A stretch of 64,000 nt of DNA, taken from the NCBI RefSeq assembly GCF_001440545.1, contig NZ_LKHP01000010.1, positions 1 to 64,000 of the forward strand, read 5' to 3'. The stretch's first letter is position 1, and every line of letters begins with the position of its first letter. The DNA is from Caloramator mitchellensis. Lineage in GTDB: Bacteria > Bacillota > Clostridia > Clostridiales > Caloramatoraceae. Under the pieces are notes generated by a model. It was not told where the DNA came from and ran no database searches. It worked only from the letters and a program-made list of their open reading frames with translations. Both the position numbers and the translations under genes were made by a program. Below are positions 53,904 to 62,107 of the stretch, piece after piece.

Positions 53904-53938
53904 TTGACAAACAATTCAAGAAATCAAGTGAATGTCAC
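53904..53938 (-). repeat. Dispersed repeat copy 7 (short form)
   Basis: Inverse-orientation copy lacking one ~9-nt TCAAGAAG-type unit (35 bp rather than 43). Lies directly before the ribosome binding site of the radical SAM gene. Confidence 0.88.
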
Positions 53939-53954
53939 TTAATGGGGGGATATC

Positions 53955-54992
53955 GTGAGTATTAGTAAAGTGTATATAGAGTTGACTGATAAGTGCAATT
54001 TGAATTGTAAAATGTGCTACAGACGAGCATGGAGCGAAAAGCCTATTGATATGGATGAAAAGACTCTTGAAAAAATATATAATGATTTACAAGGTAAGGA
54101 TATTAAAGAGGTTGTATTAGGCGGGATTGGAGAGCCGACTTATTCACCGCTCATAAAAAAGGCACTTAAAATGTTTTCAAGATATAATCTTACGTTGACA
54201 ACAAATGGAACGATTTTAGATGAAGATATAGTAAATATAATTATTGAAAGTGTGAATAAAATTGTTGTTTCTATAGATGGGCTCGAGGAAAAATATAAGG
54301 ATATTAGAGGGTTTGAACTTGTGAATGTTCTGGGGAATTTAAATAAAATAGTTGAAAAGAAGAAAAAAAATAATCTTGAATTTCCGTATATTGTTATACA
54401 GTTTGTAGCTTCAAAGGGGAATATTGATGATATATTTAATGTTTTAGATATTGCAGCTTCTTTGGATGCTTTCCAGGTTATTATCTCAAACGTAATCCCT
54501 CAAACAGAGGATTACAAGGATAAGATACTTTATAAAAGATATGAAAATAAATTTATAAAGGATTTATTTGAAAAATTAAATGTTTATTCTTTTAGAAAGG
54601 GTTTGAATCTTGTCTTGCCTAATTATGAGCTAAAGACAGAGAGATATTGTCCTTTTATTGAAGAGGATGCGGTTGTTGTGGGGGCCGACGGTGGAGTCTA
54701 TCCGTGTTATAGATTTTCCCACAGCATAAATGAATATATTTTTGGCCGAGAAAAGAAGGTTTTGAAATATCCCTTTGGAAACATCAATGAAAAAAGTTTA
54801 GATGAAATTTATTTTAACACTGAATATACAAATTTTAGAAACAGGGTGTATAATAATAGATATCCATCATGTCTTGATTGTGACTTGGTAGATGGATGCG
54901 ATATTGTAAAAACAAGCGATTATGATTGCTATACTGTAAAGCCATCCTGTGCAGACTGTTTATGGAGCAGGCGTTTTGCAATATGCCCATAA
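53955..54992 (+). CDS. Radical SAM/SPASM protein associated with aldehyde ferredoxin oxidoreductase
   Basis: 345-residue radical SAM enzyme with the CX3CX2C site CNLNCKMC near residue 13 and a C-terminal Cys-rich auxiliary cluster region (CPF, GGVYPCYRF, CLDCDLVDGC, CADCLW). Proteins of this kind are encoded next to AOR-type genes and are thought to modify the tungsten cofactor, but the reaction is unproven. GTG start after GGGGGGAT. It is bracketed by repeat copies 7 and 8 in direct orientation. Confidence 0.87.
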   Translation: MSISKVYIELTDKCNLNCKMCYRRAWSEKPIDMDEKTLEKIYNDLQGKDIKEVVLGGIGEPTYSPLIKKALKMFSRYNLTLTTNGTILDEDIVNIIIESVNKIVVSIDGLEEKYKDIRGFELVNVLGNLNKIVEKKKKNNLEFPYIVIQFVASKGNIDDIFNVLDIAASLDAFQVIISNVIPQTEDYKDKILYKRYENKFIKDLFEKLNVYSFRKGLNLVLPNYELKTERYCPFIEEDAVVVGADGGVYPCYRFSHSINEYIFGREKKVLKYPFGNINEKSLDEIYFNTEYTNFRNRVYNNRYPSCLDCDLVDGCDIVKTSDYDCYTVKPSCADCLWSRRFAICP

Positions 54993-54993
54993 A

Positions 54994-55036
54994 TTGACAA
55001 ACAATTCAAGAAGTCAAGAAATCAAGTGAATGTCAC
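54994..55036 (-). repeat. Dispersed repeat copy 8
   Basis: Inverse-orientation full-length copy starting 2 bp after the radical SAM stop and ending before the moaD-like ribosome binding site. Confidence 0.9.
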
Positions 55037-55051
55037 TAAAGGGGGGATAAG

Positions 55052-55273
55052 ATGATTAAGGTTAAGCTTTTTGCTACGTTTAGAAATGGACGACAAAAGG
55101 AGGTTGATTTTGACTATTTTGCTGGAATAAATGGAAGGTTTATAATCGAAAAACTGGGCATTAAAGAGGAAGAGGTAGCAATTTATATTGTTAATGGAAT
55201 TGACAGAAAATGGGATGAACCTTTAGAGGATGGAGTAACAGTAGCCTTGTTCCCGCCTGTGGGCGGAGGTTGA
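55052..55273 (+). CDS. MoaD/ThiS-family sulfur carrier
   Basis: 73-residue ubiquitin-fold protein ending in VALFPPVGGG; the C-terminal Gly-Gly is the site adenylylated and thiocarboxylated by an E1-like enzyme. The adjacent thiF-like gene is the obvious activator. In this cofactor region it most likely supplies the dithiolene sulfur of molybdopterin, as in AOR operons, although no MoaE gene is seen. Confidence 0.88.
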   Translation: MIKVKLFATFRNGRQKEVDFDYFAGINGRFIIEKLGIKEEEVAIYIVNGIDRKWDEPLEDGVTVALFPPVGGG

Positions 55274-55294
55274 TTTGACATTTGGAGGTGCACT

Positions 55295-55975
55295 ATGGGA
55301 AGATACGATAGAAATATGAACACATTGTCAAAGGAAGAAAACGATAGATTGAGAGAATTTAAGGTTTGTGTTGTTGGTTGCGGAGGAATTGGAGGATATA
55401 TAATAGAGATGCTGGGTAGACTAGGTATTGGATATATCACAGCAATTGATAAGGATGTTTTTGAGGATTCAAATTTAAACAGACAAATACTATCCAATTC
55501 TGAAGTATTAGGAAAGAGTAAAGCTTTAGTAGCAAAAGAAAGGATGGCTATAGTTAATCCTGATGTTTATGTAAATGCAATAGTGGGGGAATTTAATTTT
55601 GAGAATGGGGAAAAGCTTTTAAGAGGGCATGATTTGGTAATAGATGCTCTTGATAACATTGAAACAAGACTTATACTTCAGGATATATGTGAAAGGGTGA
55701 ATATTCCTTTTGTTCATGGGGCAATAGCAGGATGGTATGGACAGGTAACTACTGTATTTCCAGGCGATAGGACGCTTGATTTTATTTATAGGAAGAAAGT
55801 TTCAAAAGGAATAGAAAAGGAACTTGGAAACCCATCCTTTACACCCGCACTGATTGCTTCAATTCAAGTAAGTGAAGCGTTAAAGGTTCTTATTGGAAGA
55901 GGAGATGTTTTAAGAAAAGAGATTCTTTATATCGATACTTTTTCACAGGAGTATCATAAGGTATCGATTAAATAA
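55295..55975 (+). CDS. ThiF/MoeB-family adenylyltransferase
   Basis: 226-residue E1-like enzyme. [22 protein letters not shown] is the nucleotide site, DSNLNRQI the Arg-containing loop and ALDNIETR the Mg-binding Asp region. The CxxC zinc pairs of canonical MoeB are not seen, and there is no rhodanese domain. It activates the MoaD-like protein encoded 21 bp upstream. Start at ATG 55295 after TGGAGGTG. Confidence 0.9.
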   Translation: MGRYDRNMNTLSKEENDRLREFKVCVVGCGGIGGYIIEMLGRLGIGYITAIDKDVFEDSNLNRQILSNSEVLGKSKALVAKERMAIVNPDVYVNAIVGEFNFENGEKLLRGHDLVIDALDNIETRLILQDICERVNIPFVHGAIAGWYGQVTTVFPGDRTLDFIYRKKVSKGIEKELGNPSFTPALIASIQVSEALKVLIGRGDVLRKEILYIDTFSQEYHKVSIK

Positions 55976-55994
55976 ATTTGAAAGGAGAATAAAT

Positions 55995-56315
55995 ATGTTA
56001 GTTACAACAACTCCTTCGATTGAAGGAAAAAGAATAATTGAATATAAAGGTATAGTTTTTGGAGAGGTTATCAGCGGAGTAAATTTTGTAAAGGATTTTA
56101 TGGCAGGACTTTCTGATTTTCTTGGTGGAAGGTCAAAGACATACGAGGAAGAATTAATGTATGCAAGGGAAAGGGCACTTGAGGAATTAAAGCAAAGGGC
56201 AGCGGCGATGGGGGCAAATGCAGTTGTTGGAATTGATATTGATTATGAGGTTCTCGGCCAGGCAGGAAGTATGTTGATGGTTACTGCTTCAGGAACTGCT
56301 GTTGTTGTCGATTAA
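55995..56315 (+). CDS. YbjQ family (UPF0145) protein
   Basis: 106-residue protein with [33 protein letters not shown], the [22 protein letters not shown] helix and [15 protein letters not shown], the UPF0145 pattern. Forms oligomers in known structures; function unknown. AAAGGAG precedes the start; it ends this gene run before a terminator. Confidence 0.93.
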   Translation: MLVTTTPSIEGKRIIEYKGIVFGEVISGVNFVKDFMAGLSDFLGGRSKTYEEELMYARERALEELKQRAAAMGANAVVGIDIDYEVLGQAGSMLMVTASGTAVVVD

Positions 56316-56368
56316 TAGGTTTAGTTGCTGGAAAAATAAAACAACGTGTATAGTAAGATGTAATATTT

Positions 56369-56418
56369 AAAACCCCATGAAACGAGAAAACATAAGTAAA
56401 AATCTTCATGGGGTTTTT
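56369..56418. terminator. Terminator of the cofactor region
   Basis: AAAACCCCATGAA (56369-56381) pairs with TTCATGGGGTTTT (56405-56417) around a 23-nt loop. T-rich after the stem; placed between convergent genes. Confidence 0.85.
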
Positions 56419-56452
56419 AAAATATTAATTTAATCTGGTGGCTTATTTGAGA

Positions 56453-57412
56453 TTAAATATACATTGCTATTGGGATTGCTTGAATTGCAGGATACATCAC
56501 TTCACATGAAAACATTTCCGGAACTAATATATTGTTTTGATTTAGTATATCAAGAAACTGCTTGGTTTGCAGTAAAAGTTTAGTGTAGTAATCCTGCTCA
56601 CATGTCTTTGATAATAAGTTTATTTTTTCATTATGGTTTAATACCTTAATAATTTTGCAGAAGACTTTGCAATTGCAGTTAACGTCATCGTAAATATAAG
56701 AGTTTTTATCTAAGAAAAAATTTGTGTTAACATTAAGTATGGATTTGAAATGGGAATTTTCAATAATCATCGTAGTTGTATTGTTTTGGCCTAGAAACTC
56801 GTTGAGTTTTTTTAGCTGCTTTGAGATGACTGTAAAGTTTGTAAGGGAGGAAGAGGGTATTAACTTATCCAGCTCTTTAGTATCAAATGATTCGATTAGG
56901 CTTACTATAGTATTAATTTGGGATTGAACAGATATTTGAGATATACGACCTTCAAACTCTAAGTATTCTACTGGACTTATGCTGTCATAGCTGCTTAGTT
57001 CATCAAATCTCTTAACTAAATTATTGTTTTGCATTATGGATTTCATATTATTGAAAAATTGAAAAGTAGTAAAAATTTTTCTGATTCTTATTTGATTTCT
57101 ATCTCCATTTCTATTATCAACTAAAACGCTTCTATCCTTAGAACAATTATTTGAATTGTCTTTAACAAGATTTTTGTCGCTTGGATCAGTTCTCTTACTT
57201 CCCTGATTGGTTGTGTATTTGTTTCCAAGCTGAAGTCTAAAAGCTGTATCAATATTTTTCAGGTAAAGTTCTTCCCTGCTTTCTATATAACCGTTTATGA
57301 GTATGGAATACAAATCAAGTATTAGATTCTTGTTGATATAAATTGGAATACCAATAGGAGAATTCATATTAAATCTATCCTCAATATTGTTGTATTGTAA
57401 TATTATATTCAA
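56453..57412 (-). CDS. Uncharacterised 319-residue protein
   Basis: No family recognised with confidence; the opening PIYINKNLILDLYSILINGYIESR recalls DUF6414-like cytosolic proteins. Notable are a central polar low-complexity stretch (about 85-115, Asn/Asp/Lys/Ser-rich), no signal peptide, and a C-terminal half with repeated FL/LN hydrophobic pattern. AT-rich base use, high Asn. Single gene, divergent from yhfC; the ribosome binding site is weak. Confidence 0.65.
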   Translation of the reverse strand: MNIILQYNNIEDRFNMNSPIGIPIYINKNLILDLYSILINGYIESREELYLKNIDTAFRLQLGNKYTTNQGSKRTDPSDKNLVKDNSNNCSKDRSVLVDNRNGDRNQIRIRKIFTTFQFFNNMKSIMQNNNLVKRFDELSSYDSISPVEYLEFEGRISQISVQSQINTIVSLIESFDTKELDKLIPSSSLTNFTVISKQLKKLNEFLGQNNTTTMIIENSHFKSILNVNTNFFLDKNSYIYDDVNCNCKVFCKIIKVLNHNEKINLLSKTCEQDYYTKLLLQTKQFLDILNQNNILVPEMFSCEVMYPAIQAIPIAMYI

Positions 57413-57446
57413 TAATTTGTATTTGGTGATTAAAGAGTTAAAGTAA

Positions 57447-57475
57447 TTGATTTAATTTTATATTTGTTATATAAT
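57447..57475 (+). promoter_or_regulatory. Promoter of the yhfC-gntR operon
   Basis: TTGATT (57447-57452), 17-bp spacer, TATAAT (57470-57475). Confidence 0.75.
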
Positions 57476-57490
57476 ATATATAACAAATAT
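57460..57490. promoter_or_regulatory. Operator candidate: 13-bp-arm palindrome
   Basis: Arms ATATTTGTTATAT and ATATAACAAATAT flank a 5-bp centre and cover the -10 of the operon encoding a GntR regulator, the expected layout for autorepression. Confidence 0.65.
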
Positions 57491-57507
57491 AACTAGGGGG
57501 GTTTTTA

Positions 57508-58293
57508 ATGGTATCGAATTTGAAAATTATATTTATGATTATTACTCTTATCATTTCATTTGGGGTTCCAATTACGTTAGGAATTATATTTTGCAAAAAA
57601 TACAATGGAACATTTAAGGCAATTTTGATTGGAGCACTTGTATTTTTTATCTTTCAAATGATTATAAGGATTCCAATGCTTCAGGTTTTTTCAAGGCAGA
57701 GCTGGTATATTGCAATGTCAAAAAATCATTTGTTTTTTTCTATCTTCTTAGGACTTACTGCAGGAATTTTTGAAGAGATTGGAAGATTTTTAGGGTTTAA
57801 ATTCTTCTTAAAGGATAGATTGAATTTTGAAAATGGTCTTGCCTTTGGTGCAGGACATGGAGGAATAGAAGCTATACTATTAGTTGGATTAACTTATATT
57901 AATAATTTGATTTATTCTAATTTTATTAACGCAGGTAAGTTAGACGAGGTGTTTGCTGGTAAAGTACCTCAGCAAACTATAGAGATGATTAAAAACATGT
58001 TAATCAATACTCCTGACTACAATTTTCTTCTTGCAGGAATAGAGAGAATATTTGCTATAACTATTCAAATTGCACTATCTTTATTGGTTTTGCAATCGGT
58101 TAGAGATAAAAAATGGAGCTATTTAATTATCGCAATTTTAATTCATATGCTTATTGATACACCGATTGCCCTTATGTCAATGAAGGGGGTTAATGTATTT
58201 ATACTAGAAGGCATTACGATGATTTTTGCCATAATCGCACTTATTTATATTTTAAAACAAAAGGGATTAGAAAAAACTAATGCAGAAGTTTAA
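57508..58293 (+). CDS. YhfC-family intramembrane metalloprotease-like protein
   Basis: 261-residue membrane protein with about seven spans. The EEIGRFLGFKFF and FGAGHGGIEAILLVG segments carry the Glu-Glu and His residues of the YhfC/CAAX-protease-like (ABI) superfamily, and HMLIDTP gives a third site. Substrate unknown. First gene of an operon with a GntR regulator and a DUF1648 membrane protein. Confidence 0.87.
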   Translation: MVSNLKIIFMIITLIISFGVPITLGIIFCKKYNGTFKAILIGALVFFIFQMIIRIPMLQVFSRQSWYIAMSKNHLFFSIFLGLTAGIFEEIGRFLGFKFFLKDRLNFENGLAFGAGHGGIEAILLVGLTYINNLIYSNFINAGKLDEVFAGKVPQQTIEMIKNMLINTPDYNFLLAGIERIFAITIQIALSLLVLQSVRDKKWSYLIIAILIHMLIDTPIALMSMKGVNVFILEGITMIFAIIALIYILKQKGLEKTNAEV

Positions 58294-58305
58294 GGAAGTG
58301 AATGT

Positions 58306-58692
58306 ATGTTTATAGAAATAGACTTTACATCGGAGATTCCAATTTATATTCAGATTAAAAATCAAATAATCGAAGGGATTGCAAAAGGACAGTTGAAGGA
58401 AGGCGATAGCCTTCCTTCAATTCGCCAGCTTGCTGAGGACATTGGGATAAACATGCACACAATTAATAAGGCATATAATATTTTAAAGGATTTAGGCTTT
58501 ATTTCCATTAACAAAAAACAAGGGGCATATATATCAATTATTAGGAATATAGATAAGATTTTTTTAAAGGAAGTTAAAGATGAGCTTAAACCTATAATAG
58601 CAGAGGCATATTGCAAGGGGATTAGCAAAGAGGATTTATTTAGTATAATGGAAGATATTTTTGACGGGTTTGGAGGGGAAAAGGGTGAATAA
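58306..58692 (+). CDS. GntR-family regulator, YtrA type
   Basis: 128 residues: the winged helix (about 1-75, IPIYIQIKNQIIEGIAKGQLKEGDSLPSIRQLAEDIGINMHTINKAYNIL) plus a short C-terminal dimerisation segment, the YtrA subfamily plan. Such regulators autorepress operons for membrane functions. The palindrome over the operon promoter is the probable site. It overlaps the next gene by 8 bp. Confidence 0.92.
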   Translation: MFIEIDFTSEIPIYIQIKNQIIEGIAKGQLKEGDSLPSIRQLAEDIGINMHTINKAYNILKDLGFISINKKQGAYISIIRNIDKIFLKEVKDELKPIIAEAYCKGISKEDLFSIMEDIFDGFGGEKGE

Positions 58693-59809
58693 ATTTATTT
58701 TTGCTTTTTTATTTTTACCTAATGTATTATTAATTACTATATTAGGATTTTACTTACCTAAGTTTTCAAGGGAGAATGTATTTTTTGGAGTAAAAATCCC
58801 CTACGGTTATAAAAATAGAAATGAAATGCTAATTCTTTATAAAAAATATAGAAGAAATTACGCTTTGACGATTCTATTTCCATTGCTTCTATACACTTAT
58901 TTCTTTATATTTGGAAATGTGATTTCAATTATAAAACTTTCTGTTCTATTTATTTTCATTATTGCTTTTGCTATGGAGATTAATTATTATTTCATTTATA
59001 AAGAAGTTTTAAAAATTAAACACAATAGCGACTGGGTTTTGGGAAAAAGACAAGTAACAGTTGTAAACCTTAAAAGGCGTGACCATGTAAAAAATTATCC
59101 CTCAAAGTATTGGTTTATAATTCCTGCATTTATTGTTATTTTGTCTTTAATAATGATGATTGAAAGATATCATTACCTTCCAGAAAGGATTCCCCTACAT
59201 TATAACATTAATAATGAGGTGGATAGATGGGGAGAAAAATCTTTTTTAACCTTTCTGCCATTACAGCTTACTCAGATAGGGTTAATTATCCTTATGTTTT
59301 TTATATTCAATTTAATAAAAAAATCAAAGATGAACTTAAATATTTTAAAACCAGAAAAATCTGAGTACCAAAATAATCTTATTAAGAGCAATCTAGCATA
59401 CTTGATTATTTTACTGACAATTATGCAGCAGATAATATTTTTTATAATAAATATGAATATGTTAATGTTAATCGATGTAAAACTAATGACGATATGGCTA
59501 ACTGTATTAACAGCCTTAACAATAATGATTATAATAATTTATATTATCAAATCTTATCACATTTATAATGAAAGCAAAGATAGCTTATCGGTGGATAATC
59601 AGCAAATTATAGATAGGGATGATGAAAAATACTGGATAGCAGGAATGTTCTATTATAACCCGGATGACCCTTCTTTGCTTATTGAAAAACGCGTCGGAAT
59701 AGGTTGGGATTTTAATTATGCAAAACCAATGGCAAAGATTATTGCTGTTTTAGCTGCACTGATTATTATTGGAAGCATCTTATTGGTTTGGTTTATACCC
59801 CTTGAATGA
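58685..59809 (+). CDS. DUF1648/DUF5808 membrane protein
   Basis: 374-residue protein with about eight to nine membrane spans. The YHYLPERIPLHYNINNEVDRWGEKS segment is the DUF1648 signature (SdpI-related), and DDEKYWIAGMFYYNPDDPSLLIEKRVGIGWDFNYAKP is a DUF5808 motif. GTG 58685, inside the gntR end, follows GGAGGGG. Possibly an immunity or envelope-stress protein, as SdpI is, but unproven. Confidence 0.85.
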   Translation: MNKFIFAFLFLPNVLLITILGFYLPKFSRENVFFGVKIPYGYKNRNEMLILYKKYRRNYALTILFPLLLYTYFFIFGNVISIIKLSVLFIFIIAFAMEINYYFIYKEVLKIKHNSDWVLGKRQVTVVNLKRRDHVKNYPSKYWFIIPAFIVILSLIMMIERYHYLPERIPLHYNINNEVDRWGEKSFLTFLPLQLTQIGLIILMFFIFNLIKKSKMNLNILKPEKSEYQNNLIKSNLAYLIILLTIMQQIIFFIINMNMLMLIDVKLMTIWLTVLTALTIMIIIIYIIKSYHIYNESKDSLSVDNQQIIDRDDEKYWIAGMFYYNPDDPSLLIEKRVGIGWDFNYAKPMAKIIAVLAALIIIGSILLVWFIPLE

Positions 59810-60021
59810 CATACCGTCATCCATACTTATTACGTATAGAATAAGCAGGATGCTGGTTTAAATTTAAAAAATTGTATAGGAATAAATTCCTGTTTAAGTA
59901 AAACTATCACTTTGTTATAATAAAAATAATTAGGATGTGTAAAATTAAAAGACATTTATAATGCAATCATAAACTAAACAAGAGGAACAGTATTTTAACT
60001 AATAAATTAGGGGGAGTAATT

Positions 60022-61245
60022 TTGATTGAAATTTCTGGTTTTTATGCAACTGCAAAGATTTTTACTGACAACATAGATGAGGCTGCTATAGAACAGATTA
60101 GGGAATTGTGTAATCAAGAGTTCGTAAAGGATTGCAGTATTAGGATTATGCCGGATGCTCATGCTGGTGTAGGATGTGTTATAGGATTTACTGCAAACTT
60201 AGGAGACAAGGTGATACCTAATTTAGTTGGAGTAGATATTGGCTGCGGCATGCAGGTTGTAGAGCTTGGCAAAATTGAGATAAATTTAGCTGAACTAGAT
60301 GAAATAATTAATAAATATATCCCTTCAGGGCAAAATGTTCACGAAGGCAGAATGGTTAAATTTTCAGAATTACAGGAATTACATTGTTACAGGGAATTAA
60401 AGGATACTAAAAGGATTGAAAGAAGTATAGGAACTTTAGGCGGGGGAAACCATTTTATAGAATTAGATAGAGATGAAGAGGGAAGGATGTATTTAGTCAT
60501 TCATACTGGAAGCAGAAATTTAGGAAAGCAGGCTGCAGAATACTATCAAAACATTGCAATAGATTTATGCAGTGGAAAAGGCGACTACTACGAAAAAAGG
60601 GAAATAATTATAAAAAACTATAAAGAACAGGGTAAGAAACACCTTATCCAAAAGGTATTGAAGGAGCTAAAAGAACAATATGATGCCTTAGAACCAAAAT
60701 ACAAGAAGGATTTGTGCTTTTTAAGTGGAGATTTTAGAGAAAAATATTTACATGATATGGACATATGTCAAAGATATGCGACCTTAAACAGAAAAACTAT
60801 AGCAAATATTATTTTGAACCGATTGTTTAAAAAGAGCATTGATGAATTTGAACATTTTGAAACGATACACAATTATATTAACTTTAAGGATAATATAATA
60901 AGAAAGGGCAGTATATCTGCATACAAGGGCGAAAAGGTTATTATTCCAATGAATATGAGGGATGGAAGTTTAATATGTATAGGTAAGGGCAATCCTGATT
61001 GGAACTATTCGGCACCCCATGGTGCAGGAAGAATTATGAGTAGAAACAAAGCTAAAGAATTATTATCAATGAATGATTTTAAGGAGTCGATGAAGGGAAT
61101 ATACACAACATCTGTAAGTGAAAATACATTAGATGAAGCTCCTATGGCATACAAGCCTATGGAGGAGATTGTTAATAATATTAAGGATACAGTGGAAATT
61201 GTAAAGATAATCAAGCCCATATATAATTTCAAAGCAGCGGAATAG
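60022..61245 (+). CDS. rtcB: RtcB RNA-splicing ligase
   Basis: GTP- and Mn-dependent ligase joining 2',3'-cyclic phosphate or 3'-phosphate RNA to 5'-OH ends. The 407-residue protein shows MPDAHAGVGCVIGFTA, VGVDIGCGMQVV (metal Cys), LGGGNHFIEL, IHTGSRNLGKQ and the guanylylated-His region APHGAGRIMSRNKA. TTG start after AGGGGGAG. It stands alone; no RtcA or archease is nearby. Confidence 0.95.
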   Translation: MIEISGFYATAKIFTDNIDEAAIEQIRELCNQEFVKDCSIRIMPDAHAGVGCVIGFTANLGDKVIPNLVGVDIGCGMQVVELGKIEINLAELDEIINKYIPSGQNVHEGRMVKFSELQELHCYRELKDTKRIERSIGTLGGGNHFIELDRDEEGRMYLVIHTGSRNLGKQAAEYYQNIAIDLCSGKGDYYEKREIIIKNYKEQGKKHLIQKVLKELKEQYDALEPKYKKDLCFLSGDFREKYLHDMDICQRYATLNRKTIANIILNRLFKKSIDEFEHFETIHNYINFKDNIIRKGSISAYKGEKVIIPMNMRDGSLICIGKGNPDWNYSAPHGAGRIMSRNKAKELLSMNDFKESMKGIYTTSVSENTLDEAPMAYKPMEEIVNNIKDTVEIVKIIKPIYNFKAAE

Positions 61246-61252
61246 TAATATA

Positions 61253-61294
61253 ACCTCTTCAAAGAAAAACGGACTTTGAAGAGGTCTTTTTTTT
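61253..61294 (+). terminator. Terminator of rtcB
   Basis: Perfect 12-bp stem ACCTCTTCAAAG / CTTTGAAGAGGT with a 9-nt loop, followed by C and eight T. Confidence 0.95.
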
Positions 61295-61392
61295 GGAAAT
61301 TAAAGAGAAGAGATATTAAAAGAAAATAAGAGCTTTAATTTGCAAGTAATTAAAGAAAAGATTAGAAGAAACATAATAAGTTAAAATACACA

Positions 61393-61421
61393 TTGAAACA
61401 TGGTATAAAATACCATATAAT
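61393..61421 (+). promoter_or_regulatory. Promoter of nfeD-floT with palindromic spacer
   Basis: TTGAAA (61393-61398), exact 17-bp spacer and TATAAT (61416-61421). The spacer holds a perfect 17-bp inverted repeat ATGGTAT-AAA-ATACCAT (61400-61416), an operator candidate. In Bacillus the homologous operon is under SigW; this -10 does not fit that consensus. Confidence 0.7.
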
Positions 61422-61570
61422 AAAGTTGTAATAAATGATTAGGAGATGATGAGTATGGGTGGGTAGTAAAACTTGAAACTTATTTTCAGCTTTAAAAAAA
61501 GAAGCAACGTTGTTTGCGGGAAAAATATGTAATAAAATAGTAATATATGGGAAATGAAGGTGGGGTGATT

Positions 61571-62095
61571 ATGCTAACGCTTTTTAAAACTTGTTTCTAC
61601 ACAGGAGCTTTACTGGCCTTTATAATGTTTTTATTTGGTCAAGTTTTAGATATTGGGGATTTTGATGGATTAGACATTGATTACGAAATTCCTTTTCTAT
61701 CATTCTTGCCATTGAAGCCTAATTTGATAATTTTGTTTATTACTGTTTTTGGTGGTTTGGGGTTAATATTATATAGATTGAATTTAGGTTCGACAATTAC
61801 TCTTATGTTTTCGCTGCTTGTAGCAATTTTTGCAACTTTAGCCTTTAACAGTTTTATTTTAAAACCACTCTATAGGGCTCAAAATACCAGCGCTGTATCA
61901 CAAAAGGATCTTATAGGCAAAGTTGCAAAGGTTAAAATACCAATAAGAAAAGAAGGAGTAGGTCAGATAATTTACTCTATAAAAGGGAACCGATATACTG
62001 CTCCAGCAAAAACATTTGATGGACAGGAACTTGAAAAGGACGAAAAGGTTATAATCGTATCCATAGATAACAATATATTTTATGTTCAAAAATAA
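61571..62095 (+). CDS. NfeD-family membrane protein
   Basis: 174 residues: about three to four membrane spans (3-25, 45-65, 70-100) then an OB-fold domain (about 110-174, LIGKVAKVKIPIRKEGVGQIIYSIKGNRYTAPAKTFD), the short NfeD plan. ATG 61571 follows GGGGTGAT. It pairs with the flotillin gene 12 bp downstream and probably helps organise membrane microdomains. Confidence 0.9.
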   Translation: MLTLFKTCFYTGALLAFIMFLFGQVLDIGDFDGLDIDYEIPFLSFLPLKPNLIILFITVFGGLGLILYRLNLGSTITLMFSLLVAIFATLAFNSFILKPLYRAQNTSAVSQKDLIGKVAKVKIPIRKEGVGQIIYSIKGNRYTAPAKTFDGQELEKDEKVIIVSIDNNIFYVQK

Positions 62096-62107
62096 GGGGG
62101 TTTTTGT

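Larger units (their letters stand above)
61246..61570. other. Intergenic region between rtcB and nfeD
   Basis: 325 bp: the rtcB terminator at its start, then AT-rich sequence with a strong promoter at 61393-61421 and a 4-codon ATG-GGT-GGG-TAG unit behind a GGAGATGATG that is probably not a gene. Confidence 0.6.

Noticed and set aside
61455-61466. ATG-GGT-GGG-TAG behind GGAGATGATG
   Set aside because: Four-codon unit; could be a leader but nothing supports it beyond a ribosome-binding-like sequence.
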